From Microglena sp. YARC (taxonomy: Eukaryota; Chlorophyta; Chlorophyceae; Chlamydomonadales; Chlamydomonadaceae): DNA of 64,000 nt. Positions 39,317 to 49,000 of this stretch are shown here, one piece after another. Where the stretch lies: positions 46,217,815 through 46,281,814 of the forward strand of contig CM039462.1 in assembly GCA_022414725.1 (NCBI GenBank), read 5' to 3'. Position 1 is the first letter of the stretch, and each line of letters opens with the position of its first letter. Under the pieces are notes generated by a model. That model had not been told where the DNA came from, ran no database searches, and saw only the letters and a program-made list of their open reading frames with translations. The position numbers and the translations under genes were made by a program.

Positions 39317-40660
39317 ATGTCATCAAGGAAATTCGTATGCGATTTTAATGAACGCCACTATGCATTTTCTTATGATATTAATTTGACCACACACAAAAGA
39401 ACGCATACAGGAGAAAAACCATTTACATGCGATTTTGATGGATGTGGTGCTGCATTTGCTGATAGTGGTAATTTGAAGACACACAAAAGGGCGCATACAG
39501 GAGAGAAACCATTTACATGCGATTTTGATGGATGTGTTGCTGCATTTGCTCAGAGTGGTGCTTTGACGGTACACAAAAGGGCGCATACAGGAGAGAAACC
39601 ATTTACATGCGATTTTGATGGATGTGTTGCTGCATTTGCTCAGAGTGGTTCTTTGACTAAACACAGAAGGACGCATACAGGAGAGAAACCATTTACATGC
39701 GATTTTGATGGATGTGGTGCTGCATTTGCTCGGAGTGGTAATTTGAAGACACACAAAAGGGCGCATACAGGAGAGAAACCATTTACATGCGATTTTGATG
39801 GATGTGTTGCTGCATTTGCTCAGAGTTGTTCTTTGACGGTACACAAAAGGGCGCATACAGGAGAGAAACCATTTACATGCGATTTTGATGGATGTGGTGC
39901 TGCATTTGCTCAGAGTGGTAATTTGACGGTACACAAAAGGGCGCATACAGGAGAGAAACCATTTACATGCAATTTTGATGGATGTGGTGCTGCATTCGCT
40001 CAGAGTTCTGGTTTGACTAAACACAAAAGGGCGCATACAGGAGAGAAACCATTTACATGCAATTTTGATGGATGTGGTGCTGCATTCGCTCAGAGTTCTG
40101 GTTTGACTAAACACAAAAGGACGCATACAGTCGAGTATCACCAGCGGAAGAAAAGAGAAGAGCAAAATGTTGCCAAGTTGTTAGAAAATCATGGCATTGA
40201 TTTCAAAAGAGAACACCAGGTAGACTTTAGCTGTATGGGATCTACATTCGCAAGAATAGATTTCTTGATTGTAAAAGACGGGGTTGCTATATTCTTAGAG
40301 ATCGATGAGAATCAACATAAATTCGGTGGATACTCGGTTGCTTGTGACATGAAAAGGATGGCTAACATCTATGAGTCCCTAGTCTTCGATGACAACACAC
40401 TGCCATTGTATTTCATTCGGTACAATCCGCACGCATACAGGGTCGGTGGTGAACTACAAAAAACAAAGACTGTCTTTCGTCAACAATACTTAGTGGATGT
40501 TATCAACTCCATCAATTCTACAACTGTTAAACGAATGAACATATTGTATATGTATTTTGATTGTGATACACTTGTAGATGGATCCATTCGATTGTCTGTT
40601 CACACAGACCCAGAGTATAACGATACAATGAAAAAGTGCTGTCTACACCCAGTGTATTAG
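39317..40660 (+). CDS. C2H2 zinc-finger array fused to PD-(D/E)XK-like nuclease domain
   Basis: 447 residues. A degenerate first finger is followed by eight perfect 30-residue C2H2 fingers (FTCDFDGCGAAFAQSG, then HKRAHTGEKP) to about residue 272. Fingers differ mainly at helix positions -1, 3 and 6 (such as D/N/T, Q/A/V, Q/S/K, R/N/T, Q/N/V, Q/G/K). After a basic linker, residues 280-420 contain ARIDFLIV and FLEIDENQHKFGG (about 311-336), a D...ExD pattern seen in restriction-endonuclease-like folds. It could act as a natural site-specific nuclease or a DNA-binding regulator. The frame is intact. Confidence 0.75.
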   Translation: MSSRKFVCDFNERHYAFSYDINLTTHKRTHTGEKPFTCDFDGCGAAFADSGNLKTHKRAHTGEKPFTCDFDGCVAAFAQSGALTVHKRAHTGEKPFTCDFDGCVAAFAQSGSLTKHRRTHTGEKPFTCDFDGCGAAFARSGNLKTHKRAHTGEKPFTCDFDGCVAAFAQSCSLTVHKRAHTGEKPFTCDFDGCGAAFAQSGNLTVHKRAHTGEKPFTCNFDGCGAAFAQSSGLTKHKRAHTGEKPFTCNFDGCGAAFAQSSGLTKHKRTHTVEYHQRKKREEQNVAKLLENHGIDFKREHQVDFSCMGSTFARIDFLIVKDGVAIFLEIDENQHKFGGYSVACDMKRMANIYESLVFDDNTLPLYFIRYNPHAYRVGGELQKTKTVFRQQYLVDVINSINSTTVKRMNILYMYFDCDTLVDGSIRLSVHTDPEYNDTMKKCCLHPVY

Positions 40661-40905
40661 TATTTACATAGAAACAAACACCTGTTGGACGAAAAAATCT
40701 TTCGGTTTCTGAAGGGCAAGTGACTGTTGCATGCGCTTAACAAGCGTGCACGGGTAAGGTACGTGACCACGATCGATTCCATCGTGCTCATGCTCAACAA
40801 CTTCACGACCGACGTCAAGTCGCATGCATGCATGCATGGATGATCGAGTGAGAGCGTCAGACGTACACCATCGAAATCAAGCTTGACGGACGGCACATCA
40901 ATCAA
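40657..40905 (-). CDS. Small uncharacterised protein
   Basis: 82 codons (MIDVPSVKLDFDGVRLTLSL). It ends tail-to-tail with the zinc-finger gene, overlapping by four bases. It may be an eroded fragment of a larger gene. No domain is recognised. Confidence 0.3.
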   Translation of the reverse strand: MIDVPSVKLDFDGVRLTLSLDHPCMHACDLTSVVKLLSMSTMESIVVTYLTRARLLSACNSHLPFRNRKIFSSNRCLFLCKY

Positions 40906-41263
40906 GCTGGACTGCGCTCAAGATCGCATTACATTGGGACATTACATGGGGGGGTATACTCGTTTTCACATGTAAATGACATGATACAATCCGTAGGATA
41001 TCAAACAAAGGCATACACGTACACACGGCAAGATGGAGGGATAGTAAAACCGGGAATATTCATTTCACTCACAATCACTGTATTTCGGACAAATATCTGT
41101 TTGACTTCCGCTACACTTCACTGCCTCCAGCGGTGAATCCTGATGTTTTGTACAGTCCAGAGCTGGGTTTAGGTTTTAGTGTTTAGGGTTTCTCACTTGT
41201 GGGGAGTCGAAGATAAAATCAGGAAAGCCCATTATTTGTAAAAAAATGTAATCTACTTGGAAT
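40906..41263. other. Intergenic stretch, no gene seen
   Basis: AT-rich with a short GTTTAGGGTT-like direct repeat near 41175-41190. I see nothing coding. Confidence 0.35.
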
Positions 41264-42469
41264 CTAATCGTGGAGTTTTTTGTTAATGAACCTCTCGATA
41301 GCATCGGATGTCTTGGGTTGTGCAATGCTTCTGAGAGTTGCTTCTGCCAGTTCTTGAAAGGCAACAGTACTCTGCACTGCATGGGTAGGGATACGGGTGG
41401 ACAAAATTGTGTATTCTTTCGAATGTTCATCAAGCGGGCGAATTTCAATAGATACAGATTTTAGCTTACCTATGAACATATCCGCAATTTCAGAGTTGAA
41501 TCTGAAATAATTCCTCTTGTTAGAAGAGTCCATTCCGATATGGATTCGGCAGTTACGGGAGTATCCACAGTTGCTTTTTGGATTGCTATACCCACCAAGT
41601 GTTGTGAACAGGTCGCCCGGGAAAAACCATGCATTCGCACGGTCCATTTTTTCCATGGTGAGGTACATCGTAAGATACACCATAATCGACATGATCAATT
41701 TTCCATAACGAGGAGGATCAGAGGCATCAGGAGAAGCATGAGGATCAGCGGCATCAGGAGATGCGGGAGGAACCAGAGCATCAGGAGAAGCATGAGGATC
41801 AGCGGCATCAGGAGATGCGGGAGGAACCAGAGCATCAGGAGAAGCATGAGGATCAGCGGCATCAGGAGATGCGGGAGGAACCAGAGCATCAGGAGAAGCA
41901 TGAGGATCAGCGGCATCAGGAGATGCAAATTGTTCAAGTAATTGGTCAAACACTTGCGCACATTGCGCATAATGCTCAGCTTGAGCAGCTTGAGCAGCTT
42001 GAACACGAGCATCTTGCGCAGCTTGCTCAGCTTGAGCAGCAGCAGTAGCAGCAGTAGCAGCAGCAGCAGTAGCGGCAGCAGCAGCAGCAGCAGCAGCAGT
42101 AGCAGCAGCAGTAGCAGTGGCAGCAGCAGCAGTAGCAGCAGCAGCAGTAGCAGCAGCAGCAACAGCAGCAGCATCAGCGGCAGCAACAGTAGCAGTAGCT
42201 GTATCAGTAGCTGTAGCAGGGGACATTGATCTTGATCTTGCGCGTTGAGCTTGATCATGGTACCCAACAGGGGACCTTGATCTTGATCTTGTGCGTTGAG
42301 CTTGATAATGGTCCCCAACAGGGGGCCATTGATCTTCGAAATCCAGCAATCGGGGTCCGCTTTCAGAACCGCTTAGGGTAATACCGCTTAGGGTACCTAG
42401 GGTAATACCGCTTAGGTGGCTAGGTACATAACTGTCTGTTTTTTCATTTAATAACGAATATTCAGACAT
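41264..42469 (-). CDS. Low-complexity poly-Ala / ASPDA-repeat protein
   Basis: 401 residues. The N-terminus has duplicated SRSRSPVGYHDQAQR-type motifs. About 80 residues of nearly pure Ala/Thr/Val follow, then an Ala/Gln helix, then about eight ASPDA units alternating DPH and LVPP (residues 210-255). The C-terminal 140 residues look folded (NCRIHIGMDSS, then TVAFQELAEATL). It is probably structural or regulatory, and repeat lengths are likely to vary. No family is recognised. Confidence 0.6.
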   Translation of the reverse strand: MSEYSLLNEKTDSYVPSHLSGITLGTLSGITLSGSESGPRLLDFEDQWPPVGDHYQAQRTRSRSRSPVGYHDQAQRARSRSMSPATATDTATATVAAADAAAVAAAATAAAATAAAATATAAATAAAAAAAAATAAAATAATAAAQAEQAAQDARVQAAQAAQAEHYAQCAQVFDQLLEQFASPDAADPHASPDALVPPASPDAADPHASPDALVPPASPDAADPHASPDALVPPASPDAADPHASPDASDPPRYGKLIMSIMVYLTMYLTMEKMDRANAWFFPGDLFTTLGGYSNPKSNCGYSRNCRIHIGMDSSNKRNYFRFNSEIADMFIGKLKSVSIEIRPLDEHSKEYTILSTRIPTHAVQSTVAFQELAEATLRSIAQPKTSDAIERFINKKLHD

Positions 42470-42667
42470 TGTTGTTGTTGTTGTAGGGTTGTAGAGTTGT
42501 CATTTGGAAGTTATAGTAAATCATTCAATTTTTTTGCACAAATGTCAAGTTTATTGACAAACCCAAAATGAATGGACTGATGTGGAGGGGGGGCATGCGA
42601 AAGCGAGAGTAGTCACCACAGAGTGATGCGACGACTCTATATTATTATTCCGTCGTCAACTGTTGAT

Positions 42668-42704
42668 TATAAGGTGTGTCCCACTTTATTTGAGAACAAC
42701 TGTA
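42668..42704. repeat. Family-A 37-bp repeat
   Basis: TATAAGGTGTGTCCCACTTT to AACTGTA, the cleanest copy. It lies directly before the small gene at 42709. Confidence 0.75.
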
Positions 42705-42708
42705 CAAC

Positions 42709-42879
42709 ATGGAAATGCCGGATATCTCAAGACAATGCGGAGGAGGAACAATATCATTCTGCAAAAGCCTTTCTTTACCGAAGTATGTAGATGATCTAGG
42801 AATTTCGAGATGTTCTGTCTGCAAATGCAGAGGCCCGATGATTGACTATTCGAAACAATTACAAGTCATACTAAAATGA
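42709..42879 (+). CDS. Small Cys-rich protein, truncated by transposon DNA
   Basis: 56 codons starting MEMPDISRQCGGGT, with RCSVCKCRGP as a possible half zinc ribbon. The last codons (VILK) and stop come from family-B element sequence, so the tail is foreign. The 5' half recurs inverted at 48535-48625, so the gene was once duplicated. Confidence 0.4.
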   Translation: MEMPDISRQCGGGTISFCKSLSLPKYVDDLGISRCSVCKCRGPMIDYSKQLQVILK

Positions 42880-43140
42880 AACCGCTTCGTGTACGGCACA
42901 CCGTAATGGTGTAGCAACCCACGGGGCAGTGGAACACCGATACGATTTTGAATCAACAAATTAACGAGAATATCGTGGTTCTTTTTTAGATCACGGCTCT
43001 CCATCCTGCAGACTCCGTATCGTTCTTTTGTCGGTACTTTCGAGAGTGTCCATTGAAGGACCAGACAGCCGCACTTAAGCGATCGCCTCTTCCCCGGTAC
43101 CGTGAAACAAAAGAACATGGGGTCTTTGTTGATGTGCACC
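42868..43140 (-). mobile_element. Family-B element remnant
   Basis: It matches 24710-25013 in the same orientation, from ATACTAAAATGAAACCG, through the conserved hairpin at 42898-42912 and the captured gene scrap, to GGTCTTTGTTGATGTGCA. Both outer termini are missing. Confidence 0.65.
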
Positions 43141-43728
43141 CAAAGGGAAGATCTTGGTAGGATCGAATTCCACGTAGATCTGATCAACAGTCCATGTGAT
43201 TCCGCTCATGTACGTTCCATTACACTCATGTCCCCATACGTTGGTTTAAACGCCCAATGAGTTGTAAAGTGCATTTCTGAGATACGTGGATTGTATTGTC
43301 CCATGCCATATTGAAAATTACTCCGTTTGGTGTCACCAATTGTTCAGGCAGGTTCCGCCCTAATTTGATGGTGCGATCAGTGGGAGAAGGTGCAATGTGG
43401 GTAAAATCAGGGATGGCAAATTTAAGCAACATATTCTCAGCGGCTCTGATCTCTGATAATTGTCCATCATCAATCACCGATGCAGTGCCCCTGTTATCCG
43501 ATGCAGTGCCCCTGTTCAAGTTCTCTACATCAACCACTGCAACAACAGTTGGAAAATGCCAATGAAGCAAATCCGGTCTATCATGCAAGATGTATACGCT
43601 TTTCATTTTACAATTAAAAATAAAAAATAAAAAATAAAATAGCATTTAAACGATAATGGGCGGCTTTGAGAACTGAAGGAGAATAAAATGAGTCTCGATA
43701 TTCTCTCATTATTCCGTAGTCGACTGTA
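43127..43728. repeat. Segmental duplication, copy A
   Basis: About 600 bp are almost identical to 44124-44712. Both end in TTCTCTCATTATTCCGT and CGACTGTAG, a family-B-like terminus. Confidence 0.85.
43226..43609 (-). pseudogene. Uncharacterised protein, copy A (C-terminus altered)
   Basis: From MKSVYILHDRPDLLHWH it matches the gene at 44120 residue for residue until about 43255. There a short replaced stretch (ACGTTGGTTT instead of GCGGAGTCC) shifts the frame and ends the protein early. No family is recognised. Confidence 0.65.
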
Positions 43729-43775
43729 GACTGTCTCCATCTCTTTTCCACACAAGACAATCTTGCGAGGTCAGT

Positions 43776-43827
43776 GACAATGTTTCGCAACCAGTCAAAA
43801 TCGGACGGGAGGCAGGAACGCCCATTT
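43776..43827. mobile_element. MITE family C, right end only
   Basis: ATGTTTCGCAACCAGTCAAA to GGAACGCCCAT. The left part is absent. Confidence 0.7.
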
Positions 43828-43831
43828 ACTG

Positions 43832-43995
43832 CTACAACATCGTTTGCTGGTGTAAAATTCGCGACACCTGATCGATGTAATCCTTTCGCACGGCGCCAAA
43901 GTTGGCTCTGTCCACCTGTGGCAGGATGAGATCGACCGCGCGTTCCACATCGGGTACTTCGTCTGAGTGATGCTTGGTCAGGTAATAGCATAGGA
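43832..43995 (-). pseudogene. C-terminal gene fragment of unknown origin
   Basis: It encodes SDEVPDVERAVDLILPQVDR and about 25 more residues to a stop at 43832. The upstream frame is family-B element DNA, so only the end of the gene remains. Confidence 0.4.
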
Positions 43996-44119
43996 AAGTG
44001 TCCATTGAAGACCAGACAGCCGCACTTAAGCGATCGCCTCTTCCCCGGTACCGTGACACAAAAGAACACGGGGTCTTTGTTGATGTGCAATGCGTCATGA
44101 AAGGTAAAATCCTGCTTGG

Positions 44120-44593
44120 TTATTCGTGCGGGAAGATCTTGGTAGGATCGAATTCCACGTAGATCTGATCAACAGTCCATGTGATTCCGCTCATGTACGT
44201 TCCATTACACTCATATCCCCATGCGGAGTCCAAACGCCCAATGAGTTGTAAAGTGCATTTCTGAGATACGTGGATTGTATTGTCCCATGCCATATTGAAA
44301 ATTACTCCGTTTGGTGTCACCAATTGTTCAGGCAGGTTCCGCCCTAATTTGATGGTGCGATCAGTGGGAGAAGGTGCAATGTGGGTAAAATCAGGGATGG
44401 CAAATTTAAGCAACATATTCTCAGCGGCTCGGATCTCTGATAATTGTCCATCATCAATCACCGATGCAGTGCTCCTGTTATCCGATGCAGTGCCCCTGTT
44501 CAAGTTCTCTACATCAACCACTGCAACAACAGTTGGAAAATGCCAATGAAGCAAATCCGGTCTATCATGCAAGATGTATACGCTTTTCATTTT
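44120..44593 (-). CDS. Uncharacterised protein, copy B (full length)
   Basis: 157 residues from MKSVYILHDRPDLLHWH. The N-terminal half contains an internal near-repeat (NRGTASD, then NRSTASV). The C-terminal half is beta-rich (CTLQLIGRLDSAWGYECNG). The AT-rich 5' leader (44600-44632) is shared with copy A. No family is recognised. Confidence 0.55.
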   Translation of the reverse strand, partial: KMKSVYILHDRPDLLHWHFPTVVAVVDVENLNRGTASDNRSTASVIDDGQLSEIRAAENMLLKFAIPDFTHIAPSPTDRTIKLGRNLPEQLVTPNGVIFNMAWDNTIHVSQKCTLQLIGRLDSAWGYECNGTYMSGITWTVDQIYVEFDPTKIFPHE

Positions 44594-44712
44594 ACAATTA
44601 AAAATAAAAAATAAGAAATAAAATAGCATTTAAACGATCATGGGCGGCTTTGAGAACTGAAGGAGAATAAAATGAGTCTCGATATTCTCTCATTATTCCG
44701 TCGTCGACTGTA
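44124..44712. repeat. Segmental duplication, copy B
   Basis: Partner of 43127-43728, with few differences. Both copies are preceded by the same family-B-derived segment (GGTCTTTGTTGATGTGCA), so the duplicated block probably included it. Confidence 0.85.
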
Positions 44713-44769
44713 GCCGGATGTTGAGCATTTCGGTTCGAACCCACTTTATTTCCCACTTATTTGATAACA

Positions 44770-45182
44770 ATGACAAGGAGTGATAATAAAAACAACAACA
44801 ACAACCTCGCATCTAATGGGTACATGAAGGACGCTTTAGCGTTTGTCGCGTTCCTTATCGCATTGGTTGTGATCGTTGGGAGACCTCGCTCATGGTGGTG
44901 TTCTCCCACACAGAGAAACTTGATCATCCTCGTGCTCGTCGTGTGCGGGTCCATAGACTTTCTCTTCACACTGAACCCAGAGTGGCACAACCGACCGTTC
45001 ACGGGTACCGACACACCAAGCGTGTGCATCTGTTTCCAGGCCCTATCGATTATAGCAGGTATAGTGTACGCCGTAGTAAGCTGAATTGTGGATGGTCTGG
45101 AAACGATAAACTGGAAGACTACGACGACGTGACACCCGCATTAGATGCAAAGTATCTTGACAAACTCGATGTTCCGCTCTAG
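44770..45182 (+). CDS. Three-TM membrane protein, frameshift near the C-terminus
   Basis: Starts at the ATG at 44770. An Asn-rich start is followed by membrane segments ALAFVAFLIALVVIVG, LIILVLVVCGSIDFLF and AFQ/ALSIIAGIVYAVV. The main frame stops at 45082. The neighbouring frame continues with a hydrophilic acidic tail (KLEDYDDVTPALDAKYLDK) to 45182, so one base is probably wrong near 45075-45088. It may be a virion membrane protein; the order of segments resembles tetraspan-like viral proteins only loosely. Confidence 0.55.
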
Positions 45183-45248
45183 AAACATGCCCGATATTGG
45201 GGATATTGCCCAACGTTGCTCTTGAGCAACGAACTGCAACTTATTTAT

Positions 45249-45273
45249 TACAGTTGTTTTCAAATAAAGTGGA
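45249..45273. repeat. Partial family-A repeat
   Basis: TACAGTTGTTTTCAAATAAA then GTGG. It sits between convergent genes. Confidence 0.6.
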
Positions 45274-45307
45274 AGCTTCTCTCATGTTTCATCTTGTCAA
45301 ATCATCT

Positions 45308-46264
45308 TTATCCCCGTAAAACCGTGCCGAAATCGTCGACAACCTCCACGTACGTGCGGTAGTCCTTGTTCAAGTAAGCGTACTTGCGGAGCGTCCGGCC
45401 CTCTGCGGCGACCGAGGCGCGGAACAGCTCATGAGTCCTGCTCCCTCGCACTCCCCCATGTCGCGTCATGAGGACGTACAAGTCCCGATGGAACCACCCG
45501 TTCAACACTTTCACTGCAAGGTAGTCCATGACCTTCCCCTCATTGTCGTACTTGGCAAGGAAGCAGTCGGCATAGGCCGACCCGAAAAGGGTAATACTGC
45601 ATACGTGCTTCAGCAGGACGAGATGCGTGTCCGCGAGGTGACCGACGATCTTCTCGTACACATCGATTTCTCGCCCGTGCGGCTCAACGTCAATGATCAC
45701 CAAGTCGAATCTGTTGCTGCTCCTGCTTAAGAGGGTCGTCGTCGTCGTCTCATCAAAGACGTCACCGAGGATCTCGGTCATGCCGACGCCACACGCGAGC
45801 TTCAGCGACCTAGCCGCGAAACCGCACGTCTCCGGCATGGCCTTGTCGATGCAGGTGTACTCGGCAGAAGCCGCAGGAATCAGAGAGGCGATCTGTCCCG
45901 CGCTTGTCCTGCGACCGCAGCCCACGTCGATGATGCGCAGTGGCTTGCGGTCGCTCGACGCAGCAAGCCCCACCTGGTTCATGAGGGCGCTACTGAACGC
46001 ACTGTCTCCCTCGTTCTTGCTGTACGACGCGATATTTTCTTCCAAAGTTGGAGGCTTCTTCGATAACGCCTCGATGACGCGGGACGTCGCGATGTACAGG
46101 ACAGACTCCATGTTGCACGAGGCATGTTTCTTGACCCCACAAATCGCTCGCCCAGGTGCACGCTCATCATTTTCATCCCCTTCATAATCTACAAGTTCTG
46201 CAACGTCATCATGTTGGTCAGCCTCATGTTCATGTACAAACGAATGATGACTCGACGACCCCAT
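45308..46264 (-). CDS. Class I SAM-dependent methyltransferase
   Basis: 318 residues. After an acidic N-terminal extension (about 1-55) the core has motif I LRIIDVGCGRRTSAGQ (about 113-128), the acidic post-I position in YTCIDKA, and the motif IV region FDLVIIDVEPHG. The Rossmann-type fold is clear, but the substrate is not. VIIDVEPHG with a following LVLLKHVCS is compatible with RNA cap or rRNA methyltransferases such as the FtsJ-like group, but the KDKE tetrad cannot be assigned securely. Transcribed toward the membrane protein gene. Confidence 0.65.
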   Translation of the reverse strand: MGSSSHHSFVHEHEADQHDDVAELVDYEGDENDERAPGRAICGVKKHASCNMESVLYIATSRVIEALSKKPPTLEENIASYSKNEGDSAFSSALMNQVGLAASSDRKPLRIIDVGCGRRTSAGQIASLIPAASAEYTCIDKAMPETCGFAARSLKLACGVGMTEILGDVFDETTTTTLLSRSSNRFDLVIIDVEPHGREIDVYEKIVGHLADTHLVLLKHVCSITLFGSAYADCFLAKYDNEGKVMDYLAVKVLNGWFHRDLYVLMTRHGGVRGSRTHELFRASVAAEGRTLRKYAYLNKDYRTYVEVVDDFGTVLRG

Positions 46265-46363
46265 TCTCCATCACAAATTGTACCCCGAAAACGTTTTAGG
46301 GTTGAACATTCCTAACCCAATCTCCCGAATACTTTATACCACATTTCTATAAATTGCCATTCG

Positions 46364-46452
46364 AACCCGTCGTACAAGAAAGACAAAGACACGAGACAAC
46401 ACACTATCCGCACAAGCAACCGCGGTGCAATTGAACGATCACAGACACAATC
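46364..46452 (+). pseudogene. Duplicated RPB2 fragment
   Basis: GAACCCGTCGTACAAGAAA, GACACGAGACA, CAACCGCGGTGCA and GATCACAGACACA occur in the same order as at 30243-30372 of RPB2. About 40 bases are deleted between them. Confidence 0.7.
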
Positions 46453-46558
46453 GACCGTCTGTCAAAGTTGTACATTAAGAATTGATTACATACACACACA
46501 GTAAAGTTGTACATTGATTGGAACATACCATTATTGACCGGTCTGAGTGCAACAAATC

Positions 46559-48354
46559 ATGGAACTTCTCCCTGCAGGCCCACTCCACATCATCGCGTTG
46601 CATTTATCAAAAAGTGATGATAAGTACCATCGATTATGCGACGTCTCAGAGGACGCCGCGAACCTCATGTTGGTGGGAAACGTAGCGTTCACCGAGCTTA
46701 GTATTGCGGTGCAAGAGAAGCTGGAGCCTGGTGTTCGCCTCGTGAACGATTCAGTGTTCGAGAGGATGCGTATTCACGAGGGTCTTTCAGAGGCAAGCAA
46801 AGCGGATGTTCTAAAGAAGGCGTTGTCGAGATCGTGGACTGATGGTTTCTGGTGTCAAAGCCGCATTGTGGAGGAGGCTGATGGAGGCGGAAGTTGTCGC
46901 TCGCCCCCCTAGAGTGTGCATCCTGTCTGCCAAATTCCGTTCAGAAATGAGGGCTATGCGCTCAGCACGCATGTGTGTGTCAACGGTCAAGTTAGAGTAT
47001 CGCTTGACCGAGAAGGATCTCACGACCCTGAGTTGCGAACGCAAACGAAATCCGATGTATCGGTCAGCAGCACCGATGCGTTTATATCTTATCCGCGACG
47101 TGGCTCGGGTTGCGCTTAAGAAGCATGCATCATCATCCCATACACGTATTCGAGTCCCCGCCATCTCTGCGGATGAGCGACGTACCTCTCGGGAGACGTT
47201 GCTTTCCAAGAAGCTTGGTGACATGACGTTGGATTCCAGGATATTCTCCGTTTCGGAATCCGCATGCAGGGCCAGAGATTTGTACGTGAATTCTGGAAGA
47301 GGGGGGGTGCTGTGAAAGTCGCTGCAGACATCATTGCTACAAATACTCGCCTTCACATTTTGGAGAGGGCTCTCGAGGATCGAGGGTGTGAACTTCGCAG
47401 TGACTCACGTTTGTGCACAGGTTTTGTTGAAAACGACGACGGAGATCCAGAGGACATCGCTGTATCGATGCTTGAGATGAAATTCTTTCACAACCACACT
47501 GAGTACGCTTCAATTCTAGACGATCTTTGGGAAGATGCCAGACGCGAGCGTGATGGGGAGTATGACAGCGACATCGACGAGTACGAGTACGACAATTACC
47601 ACCACATCGATCCTCATGAGCTGAGTTCGTCTGCCAAGTCGGAAGCCATGAAGCAGTGGGCTGATACACACGATCTTGACGATGTCCTTGACATACCTGA
47701 AAGCCTGCGATCATCTGTCTTTCATCTGAAGGCAGAGTGTATAGTTTCCGACACAAGGAAAGCGTGGCGTGCTCGCCAGCCTCGAATTCCTGTCCAAGTC
47801 CTCAATAATATCGAGACGGTATTCTACCAGATCCACAAGCGCACTCGCGATGCAGAGTCCCTGGCATCCCTGCGATCCACACTCGAAGATGCAGAGAGTG
47901 GACTGTCTGCACGTGTGGATGCCGTTTCTGTGATGTGGGATAAGATCCGTGAGTGGCCACATGCGATTCCCGGTGCGACCGTGATATTCGATACCGAGTT
48001 CAAGATTCTCAACGCGACCCATGCTACCTACATCGCTTCCGCGGAGAAGTTTCGTATCGAGAAGGAGGAGAAGGCCCGTCTCAAGAAAGAGAGAGAGGAT
48101 AAGTGTCGTATCGAGAAGGAGGAGAAGGCACGTCTCAATAAAGAGAGAGAGGATAAGTTTCGGGAGAGAAAACGTATCCAGAAGATGCATAAGGCACGTC
48201 TCAAGAAAGAGAAGGTGGATAAGTGTCTTATCGACGGGGAAGAAAAATCCAGTATCGAGAAAGATAGTTGTGTTTGTCCGGTTTGCAAAAGACGTGCAAA
48301 AGTCGAGACGGTGTGAGCATGCACATGATTGACAAACATCAGCTGTACTACTAG
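46559..48354 (+). pseudogene. F-box-like / coiled-coil / C2H2 protein, three frameshifts
   Basis: The ATG at 46559 begins MELLPAGPLHIIALHL, F-box-like. The frame changes near 46845, at the G7 run (47301-47307) and near the A run at 48287-48290. Together the parts give about 595 residues: a basic N-terminal third, an acidic middle (YDSDIDEYEYDNYHH), a charged coiled coil (RIEKEEKARLKKERE, repeated) and, after the last shift, a C2H2 finger ending in DKH. The intact finger (CPVCKKTC, then SRHLLDKH) is visible in the partial copy at 51549. Another fragment is at 56473. Function unknown. Confidence 0.6.
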
Positions 48355-48411
48355 GACACGAGTTCCTTATTGGCATCTTTAAACGCTCAGCCACATGCAC
48401 ATGTAGACAGC

Positions 48412-48443
48412 AAAAATCCACCGGGAAGTAGGAACGCCCATTA
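48412..48443. mobile_element. MITE family C, right end only
   Basis: AAAATCCACCGGGAAGTAGG to CGCCCATTA, degenerate. Confidence 0.6.
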
Positions 48444-48534
48444 TATCGTGCGAAGCGCAGAGGAACTCAGTTACACTCAGAACGTTACCATTATGTCCAT
48501 AGCTGTATGTGAAGAAGAAAAAAAAAAATCTATC

Positions 48535-48654
48535 TCATCTAAATACTTCGGTAAAGAAAGGCTTTTGCAGAATGATATTGTTCCGCCTCCGCATTGTCTT
48601 GAGATATCCGGCATTTCCATGTTGTAAAGTTGTTCTCAAATAAGGTGGGACATA
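48535..48654 (-). pseudogene. Inverted duplicate of the 42.7-kb small gene and its family-A repeat
   Basis: The reverse complement matches 42675-42790: family-A repeat (48625-48654), then the first 25 or so codons of the Cys-rich small gene, then divergence in an A-rich tract. The repeat and gene moved together. Confidence 0.7.
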
Positions 48655-48734
48655 ACGGTTTTTTACGCACCATTTACAAATGGCCCAATTCAGAATCGAT
48701 TGGTTCACGGATCACCAATTCATTTCTGTACACT

Positions 48735-48953
48735 TCAGACTTCATACTTAATTTGAAAGAACTTGTTGTTGTAGATAAATGCAGCAACAACTGCAACAAA
48801 TACAACAACGGTCGCCCCATTAAAGTACATATTGGCGCGGGCGCGGCACGCCTGTTCGCGGGCAAACGGCACTCCCTTGACCCAGTATGTGCCTGAATAG
48901 GGCACAACGTACATCATGGGTACATATTTTTCATCCGGCATGCTGTCTATCAA
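48735..48953 (-). CDS. Small single-pass membrane protein
   Basis: 72 residues: MIDSMPDEKYVPMMYVVPY, a short basic stretch, then one membrane helix (ATVVVFVAVVAAFIYN) and a Lys-containing tail. It looks like a minor virion membrane protein. No family is recognised. Confidence 0.5.
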   Translation of the reverse strand: MIDSMPDEKYVPMMYVVPYSGTYWVKGVPFAREQACRARANMYFNGATVVVFVAVVAAFIYNNKFFQIKYEV

Positions 48954-49000
48954 TCCCGTTGAATTTAAGCTACCCGTATATCCTCGAACCTATGAATTTC

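Noticed and set aside
39323..40165. Minus-strand 280-codon frame of repeated SCMRPFV units
   Set aside because: It is the antisense of the zinc-finger array; repeat periodicity alone keeps it open.
41695..42318. Overlapping frames in the poly-Ala gene, including long Leu- or Ser-only frames
   Set aside because: They are out-of-frame readings of the GCA/GCT triplet tract. The chosen frame continues into a folded-looking C-terminus.
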